A DNA stretch of 64,000 nucleotides from an uncultured Treponema sp. (lineage in GTDB: Bacteria > Spirochaetota > Spirochaetia > Treponematales > Treponemataceae), in assembly GCA_934691925.1 (NCBI GenBank), contig CAKUTI010000003.1, positions 32,210-96,209 on the forward strand. The letters run 5' to 3'. A program made the translations under genes and the position numbers. The notes beneath the pieces were generated by a model. That model was not told the DNA's origin, made no database searches, and was given only the letters and a program-made list of their open reading frames with translations. Positions 33,326-41,896 of this stretch are shown piece by piece (positions within the stretch are counted from its first letter, which is position 1; every line of letters starts with the position of its first letter).

Positions 33326-35116
33326 GTGCCTTGCCCGAAAATCAGATTCATTAGAAAAAAGTTTTTAATTCTCTTGATTTTTTCTTTCAGATTTTCGCTC
33401 TTCAACATTCTTTTTGCTCAGACTCCGCTTAGAACCGTGAATTTAAGCGGCCAAAAGCCTTCATGGCAGGCTGTAATCGGCGGCGAGGCAATTTCTCAGT
33501 GCGTCGAGACTTCTTACGGAATCGCCGTTGTCTCCGATGGAAGAATGCTTTCCGCATGCACAAACAACGGAAATGTAATCTGGCAGCGTTCGATAAAAGG
33601 CCGTCCGTCAAAATACATAACCGCGTTCGGAGATTTTCTCTACGTTGTTACGGATTCTTCCCATCTTAATCTTGTGAACCCGAGCGGAATGACAATCTGG
33701 AGCGCGGTCTGCCCTTTTGAAATTGCGGCGAATCCTTTAGCCGGAAAAGACGGGCGCGTTTTTGTGCGCGGAGCAAAAGGAGTCGCTTGCTACGGACTTG
33801 ACGGCAAAAGAAAATGGTTTTTCGAAACATCTCCGCTCGACTCATCTTTCCCGATTTCACAATTAAAAGACGGCTCTGTGATTGTCTATCTTTCGCAGCC
33901 GAAAGACGGACACACGGTCGCAAAACGTTATTCCGCTTTTGGAGAGCCTCTCGAGGATTTGACTTTCGCCGGAATCGCCGTGAGCATTGAAAACTGCGAT
34001 GAGGGAATTCTGATTTCCTTGAACAACGGCTCAATCGGCTTGATTGCAGTTCAAAACGACGGAAAAGCCGACTCAAAATGGGTTGTTCAGGCTGGAAACG
34101 CTTCCGGCGCGTTTTCTGTCGCTTACAGGGCGCAGACAAGGCACGCGGCTTACTTTTTTCAGAACGGAAGCACAACGGAAGCTCTTTTGGTCAACGTTTC
34201 AGACGGAAAAATTTTAAGACGCTTTCCTGTCGGAAACATAAGCATTAAAGGATTCAAGGGCGCAAAAGCGTCAACATCAGGATTTTTCATCTCAGGCTCT
34301 TACTCTGCCTGCGAATTCTACGAGGACGGAACGATTTTATGGTCGGCTGTCCTGCCTTCTTCAAAAAACTGGAACGAGCTTTGCTACACAAAGGCGAACT
34401 ATCTTATTTTCTGTTTCAACGACTGGTCGATGTCATCTTTCAAGATGAATTCGATTCCCGGCGGCAGCCCTTCTCAAAACAAAATCTCTACGGAAAGTCT
34501 CGTCGGAATAAAAGAGCTTGACTCAGTCTCAAAACAGTTCGGACTTCACACGCTGACAATGGAAAAAATGGCGAAAATAAGCGCGGACTTGAAATCAGGA
34601 GACTTGGACGGAAAGGAAGAAAATTATCTTTCAGAGATAAAATCTGAAAGCTATGGCTATTTGACTTCGATAAATTCAATTTTAAGCTCAAATTTCAGGC
34701 AGGAGCAGAGTTTTTATGCGGCAAATCCGGCCTACACAAGAAATCTGATGTATCTGATGAGCCAGTGCGGAACCGCTGATTTTTCTTCTGTTTTCGCGGA
34801 CATTCTAAAAGGCGAAACCGACCCTTATTTGCTTTCCGCAGCGATTGTCTATTCCGGAGATGAAGGATTCGACCCTGACGGCTTGATTTTAGGCGCGTAC
34901 GAATTTTTGATTCAGAACAGGCTTTCAAGCGGCGACAAGAAGCTTCTTGAAAATATCTGCGAGTCAACCTACAAAGTCTGTAGATTTATGGGACGGCCGG
35001 CATTCAACAAGCAGGGAAAAGCGATTTTAAGCCGGCTTATGTTTCCTCAGTTCGACAAGGAGACAAGGGAATACGCGCGCAAAACGCTTGAAAAAATGAT
35101 TGGACTTGAAAAATAA
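33326..35116 (+). CDS. Exported PQQ-like beta-propeller protein
   Basis: This 596-residue protein starts at GTG with AGAGAG upstream and has a hydrophobic signal peptide ending near FAQ. The N-terminal two-thirds contains repeated propeller blades of the PQQ type: NNGNVIWQRSIKG, NPSGMTIWSAVCPF, GLDGKRKWFFETS and YEDGTILWSAVLP, each with a buried Trp. The C-terminal third is helical. Typically such proteins bind others at the outer-membrane inner face (as in BamB), but no partner is implied here. It lies between an RNA methyltransferase and the P83/100 antigen gene. Confidence 0.85.
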   Translation: MPCPKIRFIRKKFLILLIFSFRFSLFNILFAQTPLRTVNLSGQKPSWQAVIGGEAISQCVETSYGIAVVSDGRMLSACTNNGNVIWQRSIKGRPSKYITAFGDFLYVVTDSSHLNLVNPSGMTIWSAVCPFEIAANPLAGKDGRVFVRGAKGVACYGLDGKRKWFFETSPLDSSFPISQLKDGSVIVYLSQPKDGHTVAKRYSAFGEPLEDLTFAGIAVSIENCDEGILISLNNGSIGLIAVQNDGKADSKWVVQAGNASGAFSVAYRAQTRHAAYFFQNGSTTEALLVNVSDGKILRRFPVGNISIKGFKGAKASTSGFFISGSYSACEFYEDGTILWSAVLPSSKNWNELCYTKANYLIFCFNDWSMSSFKMNSIPGGSPSQNKISTESLVGIKELDSVSKQFGLHTLTMEKMAKISADLKSGDLDGKEENYLSEIKSESYGYLTSINSILSSNFRQEQSFYAANPAYTRNLMYLMSQCGTADFSSVFADILKGETDPYLLSAAIVYSGDEGFDPDGLILGAYEFLIQNRLSSGDKKLLENICESTYKVCRFMGRPAFNKQGKAILSRLMFPQFDKETREYARKTLEKMIGLEK

Positions 35117-35138
35117 TGATTTTTTTTCTATTTAGATA

Positions 35139-35147
35139 TGATATAAT
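35139..35147 (+). promoter_or_regulatory. Extended -10 promoter of P83/100 gene
   Basis: TGATATAAT (35139-35147) is an extended -10 element with no good -35. The predicted leader of about 40 bases contains a short hairpin, TTAGGTG with CACCTTA, and a strong GGAGG before the start. Confidence 0.5.
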
Positions 35148-35193
35148 TTTTTAGGTGTCTTTAAATTATTCACCTTAGAATATTCGGAGGAAA

Positions 35194-36963
35194 ATGATGA
35201 ATATCAAAAAGATTTTAGGCTGCTCAGCTTTTGCTTTCGCCGCTTTGACAGCCTCATTCGCCATTTCCGTTGACCAGCCGGAAATCGAGTCCGCTGGCGG
35301 CGCGAACACTGTGGTTTTCAGAAACTACACAGGACCTCACTCGGTTATCAATTCTGCCGCTGAAATCAGGGCAATCGGCTCAACGCTCGGAAACAATGTA
35401 AGCCAAAGCCCGGACTCATCTGTAACAGCCGGCTCGTCTAACCGCTACCAGTTTATCCACGTTGTTGACCCGTCTGTAAAAGAGAAACTCGACGCCGACA
35501 TCTTCATTATCGGAAGCTCGGCGACAGTTGACCACATCGACAACGTAAGAAGAATAATCTCGGCTTATCTCGAGTCTGCCTACGGATATTCGAGAAGAGA
35601 CGCAGACACAATCGCAGTTTTCGTTACAGTCTACAACGCTGTCTACCGTGGAAACCTGAATTATTTCAATTCAAAATACAAGGAAGCTGTAACAATAAAT
35701 CTTTCATCTGCAAATGTCGGTATTTCAACGGATTATCAGGAATGGCCGGGAAGATCTCAGATTGTGATTCCTCTTTCAGATGTGAACGGCGGACTTTCAA
35801 CAATCGACACTTCAATTATTTCTGACAGAAACGTCGTGAAGTCAATGCAGGAAGATGACGGCAAAAATATCGACGCAAGAAAAGATATGGTTGACATCAA
35901 GGAGCGCGAGGCTGACAACGCTTCTGAAAAAGCTCAGGAGGCTCAAAAGCAGGCGACTGAGGAAAATGCAAAGCTGAAAGAAGAGCAGCAGAAATCGGCT
36001 CAGGCAAACAAGGAAGCACAGGCGGCGCAAAAAGAAGCTGACAAAGCTCAGAAACAGGCTGATAACGCTCAAAAGCAGGCTGACAATGCACAGAAAAAGG
36101 CCGATGCTAATCCTGATGACAAGAAGGCTCAGCAGGATGCGGCAGCAGCCCAGAAAAAAGCCGATGATGTCCAACAGAAAGCAGACGAAGCTCAAAAAGA
36201 GGCTGACAAGAAGCAGGAAGCCGCAATCGAGCAGAACAAGAAAACTGAGGAGCAGGCTCAGAAAGCTCAGGAGGCTTCCTCACAGGCGGAAGCCGCTCAG
36301 GACAAGGCTGACACAAAGCGTTCTGAGGCGCAGAATGAGCGAACTGAAATAGCAAAAGACCAGCAGACTATTATCCGTGAAAGCGCGCAGAATGAGGGCG
36401 CGAATGTCATTTACGGCTTGAAAAATGTTGACGACTTGGGACAGACATCAGAAATCGTGAAAATGAATTCTGACAACGGCTCTGTAATCAAAGAATCTCC
36501 TGTAACAGTAATCAGGGGAAGAACAGTTTATGAGGACGGAGACAATTTTGTCGCGGTTGCAGGCTCTAACTTCGGAAATGGAGCTGTAAAGCTCGTTCTT
36601 ATTGGAAAAGATAATCTTGAAATTGTCTCGCAGAGCGCGGAGACTCTTTCAGAGCTTTCTGTTCTTGTTGAAAAAGACGGAAACTATTACTGCACAGTTC
36701 AGAACGGAAAAAATTACTATGTCGCAAAATACAGCAACAGCCTTGAAAAACTTCTCCAGTCGCCTGTTGCCGTAAAGGCCGCAACTCCAATCACAATCAC
36801 TGCGAAAGGAATTCTCGTTTGCGCGGCTTCTGGAAATCCTGCAATCTTGAATCTTGACAAGCTCACTTTAATCGGCGAAGGCTCGACAAGCAATTCAAAC
36901 AAGGCTGCAAACGTGATTAATTCGGCAGCAAATGTAATAAATGACGCCGCAAACGCAAAATAA
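35194..36963 (+). CDS. P83/100-family exported antigen
   Basis: This 589-residue protein matches the spirochaetal P83/100 family, known as an abundant antigen in Borrelia and present in treponemes. Its molecular role is unknown. A signal peptide (cut near SFA) is followed by a conserved N-terminal domain (VVFRNYTGPHSVINSAAEI...). From about residue 230 to 385 runs a long Ala/Gln/Lys/Glu coiled coil made of AQKQADN-like heptads. The C-terminal domain is beta-rich. GGAGG sits before two adjacent ATG codons; the second (35197) has the better spacing. A strong bidirectional terminator follows. Confidence 0.92.
   Translation: MMNIKKILGCSAFAFAALTASFAISVDQPEIESAGGANTVVFRNYTGPHSVINSAAEIRAIGSTLGNNVSQSPDSSVTAGSSNRYQFIHVVDPSVKEKLDADIFIIGSSATVDHIDNVRRIISAYLESAYGYSRRDADTIAVFVTVYNAVYRGNLNYFNSKYKEAVTINLSSANVGISTDYQEWPGRSQIVIPLSDVNGGLSTIDTSIISDRNVVKSMQEDDGKNIDARKDMVDIKEREADNASEKAQEAQKQATEENAKLKEEQQKSAQANKEAQAAQKEADKAQKQADNAQKQADNAQKKADANPDDKKAQQDAAAAQKKADDVQQKADEAQKEADKKQEAAIEQNKKTEEQAQKAQEASSQAEAAQDKADTKRSEAQNERTEIAKDQQTIIRESAQNEGANVIYGLKNVDDLGQTSEIVKMNSDNGSVIKESPVTVIRGRTVYEDGDNFVAVAGSNFGNGAVKLVLIGKDNLEIVSQSAETLSELSVLVEKDGNYYCTVQNGKNYYVAKYSNSLEKLLQSPVAVKAATPITITAKGILVCAASGNPAILNLDKLTLIGEGSTSNSNKAANVINSAANVINDAANAK
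36043..36111 (+). repeat. 21-bp coding repeat in P83/100 coiled coil
   Basis: Adjacent 21-base blocks encode the heptads ADKAQKQ, ADNAQKQ, ADNAQKK and ADANPDD with silent differences between copies. This is a coding tandem repeat extending the coiled coil. Copies are already diverged, so recent slippage is not evident. Confidence 0.6.
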
Positions 36964-36991
36964 ATCAGGATCTTTCTGAAAATGAAAAACG

Positions 36992-37034
36992 AAAAAGCCC
37001 CAAGCTGAAATTCTCACAGCTCGGGGCTTTTTTT
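36992..37034. terminator. Bidirectional terminator between P83/100 and dnaB
   Basis: AAAAAGCCCC (36992-37001) pairs with GGGGCTTTTT (37023-37032), with AGCTG/CAGCT extending the stem inward past a mismatch. There are T runs on both strands. It serves the convergent P83/100 and dnaB transcripts. Confidence 0.9.
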
Positions 37035-37076
37035 ATGATTTTGATTTTTCGGTTTTATCTTGATGAATGAAAATCT

Positions 37077-38414
37077 TTAGTTTTCGTCTTCATGTGCTTT
37101 GTTCTCGAATCTCGTGATAGAGCTTAAGAACAAGAGCGGGACATCTCCAATCGGGCCGTTTCGCTGCTTTGCCACAATAAGTTTCGCGTCCTGAACAGGC
37201 TCAATTTCGCCCTCCTCGGACTTTTTCCGTTCACGATGGATAAACATTACAACATCCGCATCCTGCTCAATAGAACCTGAGCCACGGAGCTGTGCCAAAG
37301 TAGGCTCGTTTCCTTCCGCGTCGCGGGCAACCTGACAAAGAGCCACAATCGGAATATGAATCTCGCGGGCAAGCGATTTCAGTGATTTAGAGATTTCGCT
37401 GACCTGCTCGTAGACAGGCGCAGTCGGATTTTCAGTCGAAATCAGTCCGATGTAGTCAATAAAGATGATTTTAACATCGTGGTTCGCTTTCAGTTTTCTT
37501 GCAGTCGCGCGCAGGTCAATCAGCTGCATATTCGGCGTGTCAACAATGTAAAGCGGCGCGTCATAGCATCTTCCTGCCGCATCATTTATTTTCTGAAAAT
37601 CGCTCACCTGCAACATTCCGTTTCTGAGCTTGCTTCCCGGAATCCGCGCGTTTTCAGACAATAGACGCTGGCCAATCTGCTCGTAGGACATTTCCAAAGA
37701 GAAAAAACCGCACGGAATTTTTTTTACGACGGAAATGTATTCCATCATATTCAGTGCCATAGCGGTTTTTCCCATTGAAGGGCGCGCTCCGATAATAATC
37801 AGCTCGGAATCCTGAAATCCTGATGTCATTGAGTCAAGTTTCGAGAACCCTGTCGGAATTCCTGTATAGTTTGAATGATTTTTATAGTTTCTTTCGATTA
37901 AATCCACAGTCTGCGGAACAATCTCGCCCATCGTGTGGATTGCCGTTGTCTCGTCATTCTCCGCGAGAGCCATGACTTTCCGTTCTGCCTCGTCGAGAAT
38001 CTGCTTGCTGTCTCTTGTCTCGTCGTAGGCGGCAGCTTTCATTTCTGACGAGATTGTAATCAGATTTCTTCTCGTCGCACGGTCAAAAACAATTTTCGCA
38101 TAATATTCAATATTCGCTGAAGTCGGAACAACGTCTGTAAGCGAGGCGATATAGGCAGCCCCGCCCGCTTTTTCAAGCTCGCCCGTTTTTGAAAGCTCGC
38201 TGATTAAAGTCAAAGTGTCGCATTTTATATCCCGCGTGAAAAGGGAAACCATCGCCTTGTAGATAATCTGGTTCTGCTGGGAATAAAAATGCTCTTTTTT
38301 CAAAAAAGTGACAACCGAATCTGCGCATTTCCAGTCGATAAGCATTGCGCCAAGAGTCGCCATCTCTGCATCTGCGTTGTGAGGCGGCACAGTGTCTTTT
38401 AAAATCTCGTTCAT
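37077..38414 (-). CDS. dnaB: Replicative DNA helicase
   Basis: This hexameric helicase unwinds DNA at the replication fork. The N-terminal primase-interaction domain occupies about residues 1-110 (PPHNADAEMATLGAML). The RecA-like motor has Walker A GARPSMGKTA and Walker B IIFIDYIGLI. Motif 4 reads QLRGSGSIEQDADVVMFIHRE. At 445 residues it is full length with no intein. AAGG is just before the ATG. It is the last gene of the conserved rpsF-ssb-rpsR-rplI-dnaB string, separated from rplI by a terminator-like hairpin. Confidence 0.97.
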   Translation of the reverse strand: MNEILKDTVPPHNADAEMATLGAMLIDWKCADSVVTFLKKEHFYSQQNQIIYKAMVSLFTRDIKCDTLTLISELSKTGELEKAGGAAYIASLTDVVPTSANIEYYAKIVFDRATRRNLITISSEMKAAAYDETRDSKQILDEAERKVMALAENDETTAIHTMGEIVPQTVDLIERNYKNHSNYTGIPTGFSKLDSMTSGFQDSELIIIGARPSMGKTAMALNMMEYISVVKKIPCGFFSLEMSYEQIGQRLLSENARIPGSKLRNGMLQVSDFQKINDAAGRCYDAPLYIVDTPNMQLIDLRATARKLKANHDVKIIFIDYIGLISTENPTAPVYEQVSEISKSLKSLAREIHIPIVALCQVARDAEGNEPTLAQLRGSGSIEQDADVVMFIHRERKKSEEGEIEPVQDAKLIVAKQRNGPIGDVPLLFLSSITRFENKAHEDEN

Positions 38415-38431
38415 AAAGCCTTAAAGTGAAT

Positions 38432-38466
38432 AAAAAAAGCCAGAAAGAAAAATCCTTCCGGCTTTC
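38432..38466 (-). terminator. Terminator-like hairpin between rplI and dnaB
   Basis: On the minus strand GAAAGCCGGAAGG (38466-38454) pairs with CTTTCTGGCTTT, using G-U pairs, and is followed by seven T near 38432. It would reduce read-through from the ribosomal genes into dnaB. Confidence 0.7.
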
Positions 38467-38490
38467 ATAGTTAAGAATCAGTCTGAAAAA

Positions 38491-39033
38491 CTACTCTGAT
38501 TTTTCTTCAGAAGCAGTTTCCTCAGCTGGAGTTTCCTCTTTCGCTGGTTTTTCAGCTTTCTTTGCAGGAGCAGCAGCGTCTTTTGATTCCTGAGCTTTTA
38601 CAGAAATCTTGACCTCTGCTGTCGCAGCTTCGTAAAGATGAATTACGCAGTGGAAGTTTCCGACAGTCTTGATTGTTACGCCAGGAATCTCGATTCTTTT
38701 GCGCTCAATATCAAAGCCGTTTTTGTTAAGGTAGTCAGCAACTGTAAGAGATGTTACAGAACCGAAGAGTTTGCCGTTTGCCGCTGCTGGCAAAACAAAC
38801 TCAATAGCTGCAGCTTCAAGCTTGTCTTTGAGGCTAGCCGCGTCAGCTCTTTTCTGAACTTTGCGTGCTTCAATCTCTTCTTTTCTTGACTCAAAATATT
38901 TTACTGTCTGGTCATTGTACGGAACAGCGTACATATGAGGAAAAAGGAAGTTGCGTGCGTATCCGTTAGCAACATTTTTTACATCACCCATTTCTCCGAG
39001 TGATTTTACATCTGCATTAAGAATAACTTTCAT
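38491..39033 (-). CDS. rplI: 50S ribosomal protein L9
   Basis: This large-subunit ribosomal protein opens MKVILNADVKSLGEMGDVKNVANGYARNFLFP, the L9 signature. A C-terminal L9 domain runs to about residue 148. A 30-residue Ala/Lys/Glu-rich tail then follows, beyond the usual end, giving 180 residues. AGGAGC lies 6 bases before the ATG. It lies downstream of rpsR by 71 bases in the rpsF-ssb-rpsR-rplI group. Confidence 0.97.
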   Translation of the reverse strand: MKVILNADVKSLGEMGDVKNVANGYARNFLFPHMYAVPYNDQTVKYFESRKEEIEARKVQKRADAASLKDKLEAAAIEFVLPAAANGKLFGSVTSLTVADYLNKNGFDIERKRIEIPGVTIKTVGNFHCVIHLYEAATAEVKISVKAQESKDAAAPAKKAEKPAKEETPAEETASEEKSE

Positions 39034-39104
39034 TTCAAGCTCCTATTGAAATAGATGCTCTGCGTTACCAGGAGTTGGATCGCAGAGCAAATTGTGATTT
39101 TTAC

Positions 39105-39425
39105 TTACTCTGTTACGAATGGAAGCAAGCAGATATTGCGTGCTCTTTTAATTGCAACTGTAAGCTGTCTCTGATGTTTTGCGCAAGTTCCTGTGATGCG
39201 GCGTGGAAGAATTTTGCCACGCTCTGTTGTGAAGCGTTTCAATCCGTCAGAATCTTTATAGTCGATTTTTGCTTTGTTTGCACAGAAACGGCAAACCTTC
39301 TTGCGGAAGAATGTTTTTCCTTTTCCGCGTGGCGCTTTGTCTTCGCCGTCGCGTCCTTCAGAAGCAGCCTGCGCATTAACAACCTGTGGCTGCTCTACTT
39401 TATTTTCTGAAACTTCATTTGACAT
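39105..39425 (-). CDS. rpsR: 30S ribosomal protein S18
   Basis: This small-subunit protein binds S6 on the 30S platform. The core from about residue 37 reads [20 protein letters not shown]..., matching S18, including the CRFC cysteine pair. The first 36 residues ([20 protein letters not shown]...) are a low-complexity extension, giving 106 residues instead of about 75. AGGAGA lies just before the ATG, which supports the long start. It follows ssb by 27 bases. Confidence 0.97.
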   Translation of the reverse strand: MSNEVSENKVEQPQVVNAQAASEGRDGEDKAPRGKGKTFFRKKVCRFCANKAKIDYKDSDGLKRFTTERGKILPRRITGTCAKHQRQLTVAIKRARNICLLPFVTE

Positions 39426-39452
39426 ATCATGTCTCCTAATAGATTTTGTTAA

Positions 39453-39971
39453 TTAAAATGGAATGTCTTCAGGGAATCCGCCGTCAGGAGAACCGCCATA
39501 AGCTGATTCTTCAAAAGGCTGCATATTCTGAACTGGATTTGGGGCATTGAAGCCGTTCTGCGCAGAAGCGTTATTCTGAAATTTCGGAGTGTAACCCCCG
39601 TTCGGCTGTGAGCCGTTATCCGATTTTCTTCCAAGCAACTGCACATTGTTCGCGACAATGGAAACAGAACTTCTTGTCTGTCCTGTTGTCTTGTCCTGCC
39701 AGCGATCCTGTTTCAAATAGCCGTCAACAGCGACCTGCTGTCCTTTCTTCAAGTAAGGCAGAAGATTTTCCGCTGTTTTTCCCCAAATTGTAACATTGAA
39801 GTAATTTGCCTCGTCAATCCACTGCTCACCCTGCTTCCGGCTGCGGTTCACAGCAATGGAGATATTGGCGCGAGCCTGTCCGTTCGGCGTAAAAGCGTAT
39901 TCTCTTTGGTCTGAGCCGTTGAGATCGCGTGTCAAACGTCCTACAATCGTCACCGAATTAATATCTGTCAT
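39453..39971 (-). CDS. ssb: Single-stranded DNA-binding protein
   Basis: This tetrameric OB-fold protein coats single-stranded DNA. It begins MTDINSVTIVGRLTRDL and contains WIDEANYFNVTIWGKTAENL. A flexible Gly/Asn/Pro/Gln linker leads to the acidic tip ending DGGFPEDIPF, the docking peptide for replication and repair partners. At 172 residues it is typical. GGAGG is 9 bases before the ATG. It sits between rpsF and rpsR, the widely conserved arrangement. Confidence 0.97.
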   Translation of the reverse strand: MTDINSVTIVGRLTRDLNGSDQREYAFTPNGQARANISIAVNRSRKQGEQWIDEANYFNVTIWGKTAENLLPYLKKGQQVAVDGYLKQDRWQDKTTGQTRSSVSIVANNVQLLGRKSDNGSQPNGGYTPKFQNNASAQNGFNAPNPVQNMQPFEESAYGGSPDGGFPEDIPF

Positions 39972-40020
39972 TTTTGTGCGCCTCCGTTTTTAGATGACTT
40001 TGGATTAGAAAAGCAAAAAA

Positions 40021-40308
40021 CTATCTGTCATTTTCCACTTTTACGAAAAGTGATTTCAAAAGATTGTGGTTAAGAGCAAACTGTTTGTTGATTTCTGCAA
40101 TCTTCGCAGGATTTGCGTTCACGATAAAGAGATGAAAGCGGCCGCGCTTGTTCTTCTTGATGATGTAAGCAAGGTCACGGTCTCCGTAAGATTCTTCTTT
40201 TTCGATTGTTGCACCGAATTCCTGAAGCACAGCTTTTACTCCGTCTGTGCCAGCTTTGAACTTCTCATCCTCGATAGGATAGATAGTCATGAGTTCATAC
40301 TTGTTCAT
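40021..40308 (-). CDS. rpsF: 30S ribosomal protein S6
   Basis: This small-subunit protein pairs with S18. From the ATG at 40308 the 95 residues begin MNKYELMTIYPIEDEKF and contain AYIIKKNKRGRFHLF, matching S6. A frame starting 8 codons earlier is ignored because AAGGAG is placed for 40308. A promoter at 40370-40399 and a perfect 8-bp hairpin in the leader precede it. Rf S6/S18 leader autoregulation is known in many bacteria and is plausible here. Confidence 0.96.
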   Translation of the reverse strand: MNKYELMTIYPIEDEKFKAGTDGVKAVLQEFGATIEKEESYGDRDLAYIIKKNKRGRFHLFIVNANPAKIAEINKQFALNHNLLKSLFVKVENDR

Positions 40309-40335
40309 TGTGTATGTTCTCCTTATGGACATTTG

Positions 40336-40355
40336 GAGTCCTCATACGAGGACTC
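40336..40355 (-). promoter_or_regulatory. Perfect hairpin in the rpsF leader
   Basis: GAGTCCTC (40336-40343) and GAGGACTC (40348-40355) form an 8-bp stem with a 4-base loop, 27 bases before the rpsF ATG. It has no T run. It may belong to an S6:S18-responsive leader, although I cannot see that motif's conserved CCG bulge. Confidence 0.5.
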
Positions 40356-40369
40356 AAGGGGTATTCGAT

Positions 40370-40399
40370 ATAGTATCAGTTTTTACGGGTTTTAGTCAA
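40370..40399 (-). promoter_or_regulatory. rpsF operon promoter
   Basis: Minus strand TTGACT (40399-40394), an 18-base spacer and TACTAT (40375-40370). The predicted start near 40363 gives a 55-base leader. The -35 abuts the glgA stop codon. Confidence 0.6.
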
Positions 40400-41875
40400 T
40401 TATTTGCAGCCTCTATCGATTGCTTCTTTATAGACTTCCTCATATTTTTTGCAGCTGGCTTTCCATGTGAAATCCATTTTCATCGCCTTTTCCTGCATTT
40501 TTTTGATATGCTCTTTTTTATTGTAATATGCCCAGACCGCCCAGCCGATTGTGTCATAGACGCTTCCCGGAGTAAGGCTGTCGAACATGAATCCGGTTCC
40601 GTCGCCTGTCTCCTGATTGTAGTTCTGAACTGTGTCGGCAAGCCCGCCCGTTCTTCTTACGATTGGAAGAGTTCCGTAAAGCTCGGAGTACATCTGGTTC
40701 AAACCGCAAGGCTCATACTGCGACGGCATAAGGAAAAAGTCTGCGCCGGCCTCAATCAAGTGGCTTAAATTCTCTGAATATCCGATTTTCGCGCGGAAAT
40801 TTGGAAGTTTTGACTGAAGATTGTTGATTTCTTCCTCGCACCATTTTTCCCCGCTTCCCAAAAGAACGAACTGTAAGTCCATTGTCGAGCAGATTCTGAA
40901 AAGGCTTCCGTAAGTCGGAGCGAAAACCTCAGCGATTCCTTTCTGACTTACAAGACGCGAGATAAGCCCGATTACAGGAACGCCGGCACGAACTGGAAGC
41001 CCGAAATATTCCTGAAGAGCTTTTTTACATTCGGCTTTTCCTGCCATGTTTTTCACGCTGTAGTTCGCCGGAAGATATTTGTCTTTTGAAGGATTCCAAG
41101 TGTCAATGTCAACGCCGTTCACAATTCCTTTTACAACGTCTGTTCTAACACGCAGAAGTCCGTCAAGCCCGAATCCGCCCTCTGGAGTCTGAATCTCGTG
41201 AGCATAAGTCGGAGAAACCGTCGTAATCATATCCGCGCAGGTGATTCCGGCCTGCATAAAGTTGATTGCGCCGTTCCGCTCAAAGCCCGCTCCATAGTAA
41301 AGAGTCCAGTCGATTCCTAAATCCGGAAATTTTTCCTTTCCGTAAACGCCCTGATAGCCCATGTTGTGGATTGTGTAGACCGAGGCTGTATGCGAGAACT
41401 GCGGCTGCTGGCGGCAAACGTGCTTGAGCAAAACTGGAACAAGCCCTGCCGACCAGTCATGCGCATGGACAATGTCAGGAAACCAGCCGAGCTTGTTGCA
41501 AAGCTGGAACGCTCCGTGCGCCAAAAGCGAGAATCTGTAAGGATTATCGTGGAAGTCAGGCTCGGATTTTGTTCCGTAAACACCGTCTCTTCCAAAGCAA
41601 AGCTCATGGTCAATAAAATAGACTTCCACAGCGGGGAATCCCGGGAGATTTGTCATGTAGACCGCAGTCCATTCCTGCCCCATTCCTACAGGAACCCCCA
41701 TCGCGCCTTCAAGTTTTGTAAGCTTGTTTCGGTCAATCTTGTAATAGCGCGGCATAACGATTTTGACTTCGTTTCCAGCCAAGCTCAAATTTCCTGCCAT
41801 CGCGGAAACAGCGTCCGCAAGCCCGCCTGTCTTTGCAAAAGGAACAGCCTCTGCGCTCACCATCAGTATTTTCAT
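40400..41875 (-). CDS. glgA: Glycogen synthase (ADP-glucose type)
   Basis: This GT5-family enzyme extends alpha-1,4-glucan chains from ADP-glucose. The N-terminal VPFAKTGGLADAVSAM is the KxGGL ADP-glucose-binding motif. PSQYEPCGLNQMYSELYGTLPIVRRTGGLADTV is the catalytic C-terminal block. At 491 residues it is full length. GGAG is 10 bases before the ATG. It follows the aminotransferase gene by 21 bases on the same strand. No other glycogen genes are in the window. Confidence 0.96.
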   Translation of the reverse strand: MKILMVSAEAVPFAKTGGLADAVSAMAGNLSLAGNEVKIVMPRYYKIDRNKLTKLEGAMGVPVGMGQEWTAVYMTNLPGFPAVEVYFIDHELCFGRDGVYGTKSEPDFHDNPYRFSLLAHGAFQLCNKLGWFPDIVHAHDWSAGLVPVLLKHVCRQQPQFSHTASVYTIHNMGYQGVYGKEKFPDLGIDWTLYYGAGFERNGAINFMQAGITCADMITTVSPTYAHEIQTPEGGFGLDGLLRVRTDVVKGIVNGVDIDTWNPSKDKYLPANYSVKNMAGKAECKKALQEYFGLPVRAGVPVIGLISRLVSQKGIAEVFAPTYGSLFRICSTMDLQFVLLGSGEKWCEEEINNLQSKLPNFRAKIGYSENLSHLIEAGADFFLMPSQYEPCGLNQMYSELYGTLPIVRRTGGLADTVQNYNQETGDGTGFMFDSLTPGSVYDTIGWAVWAYYNKKEHIKKMQEKAMKMDFTWKASCKKYEEVYKEAIDRGCK

Positions 41876-41896
41876 AAAATTTAGTCTCCAAAAATA

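Noticed and set aside
35842..36355. Frames antisense to or out of register with the P83/100 coiled coil
   Set aside because: They are by-products of the Ala/Gln/Lys repeat codons and have low-complexity translations.
37077..40363. Replication origin near dnaB/ssb
   Set aside because: No dnaA, dnaN or DnaA-box cluster is seen; the group is the usual rpsF-ssb-rpsR-rplI-dnaB operon.
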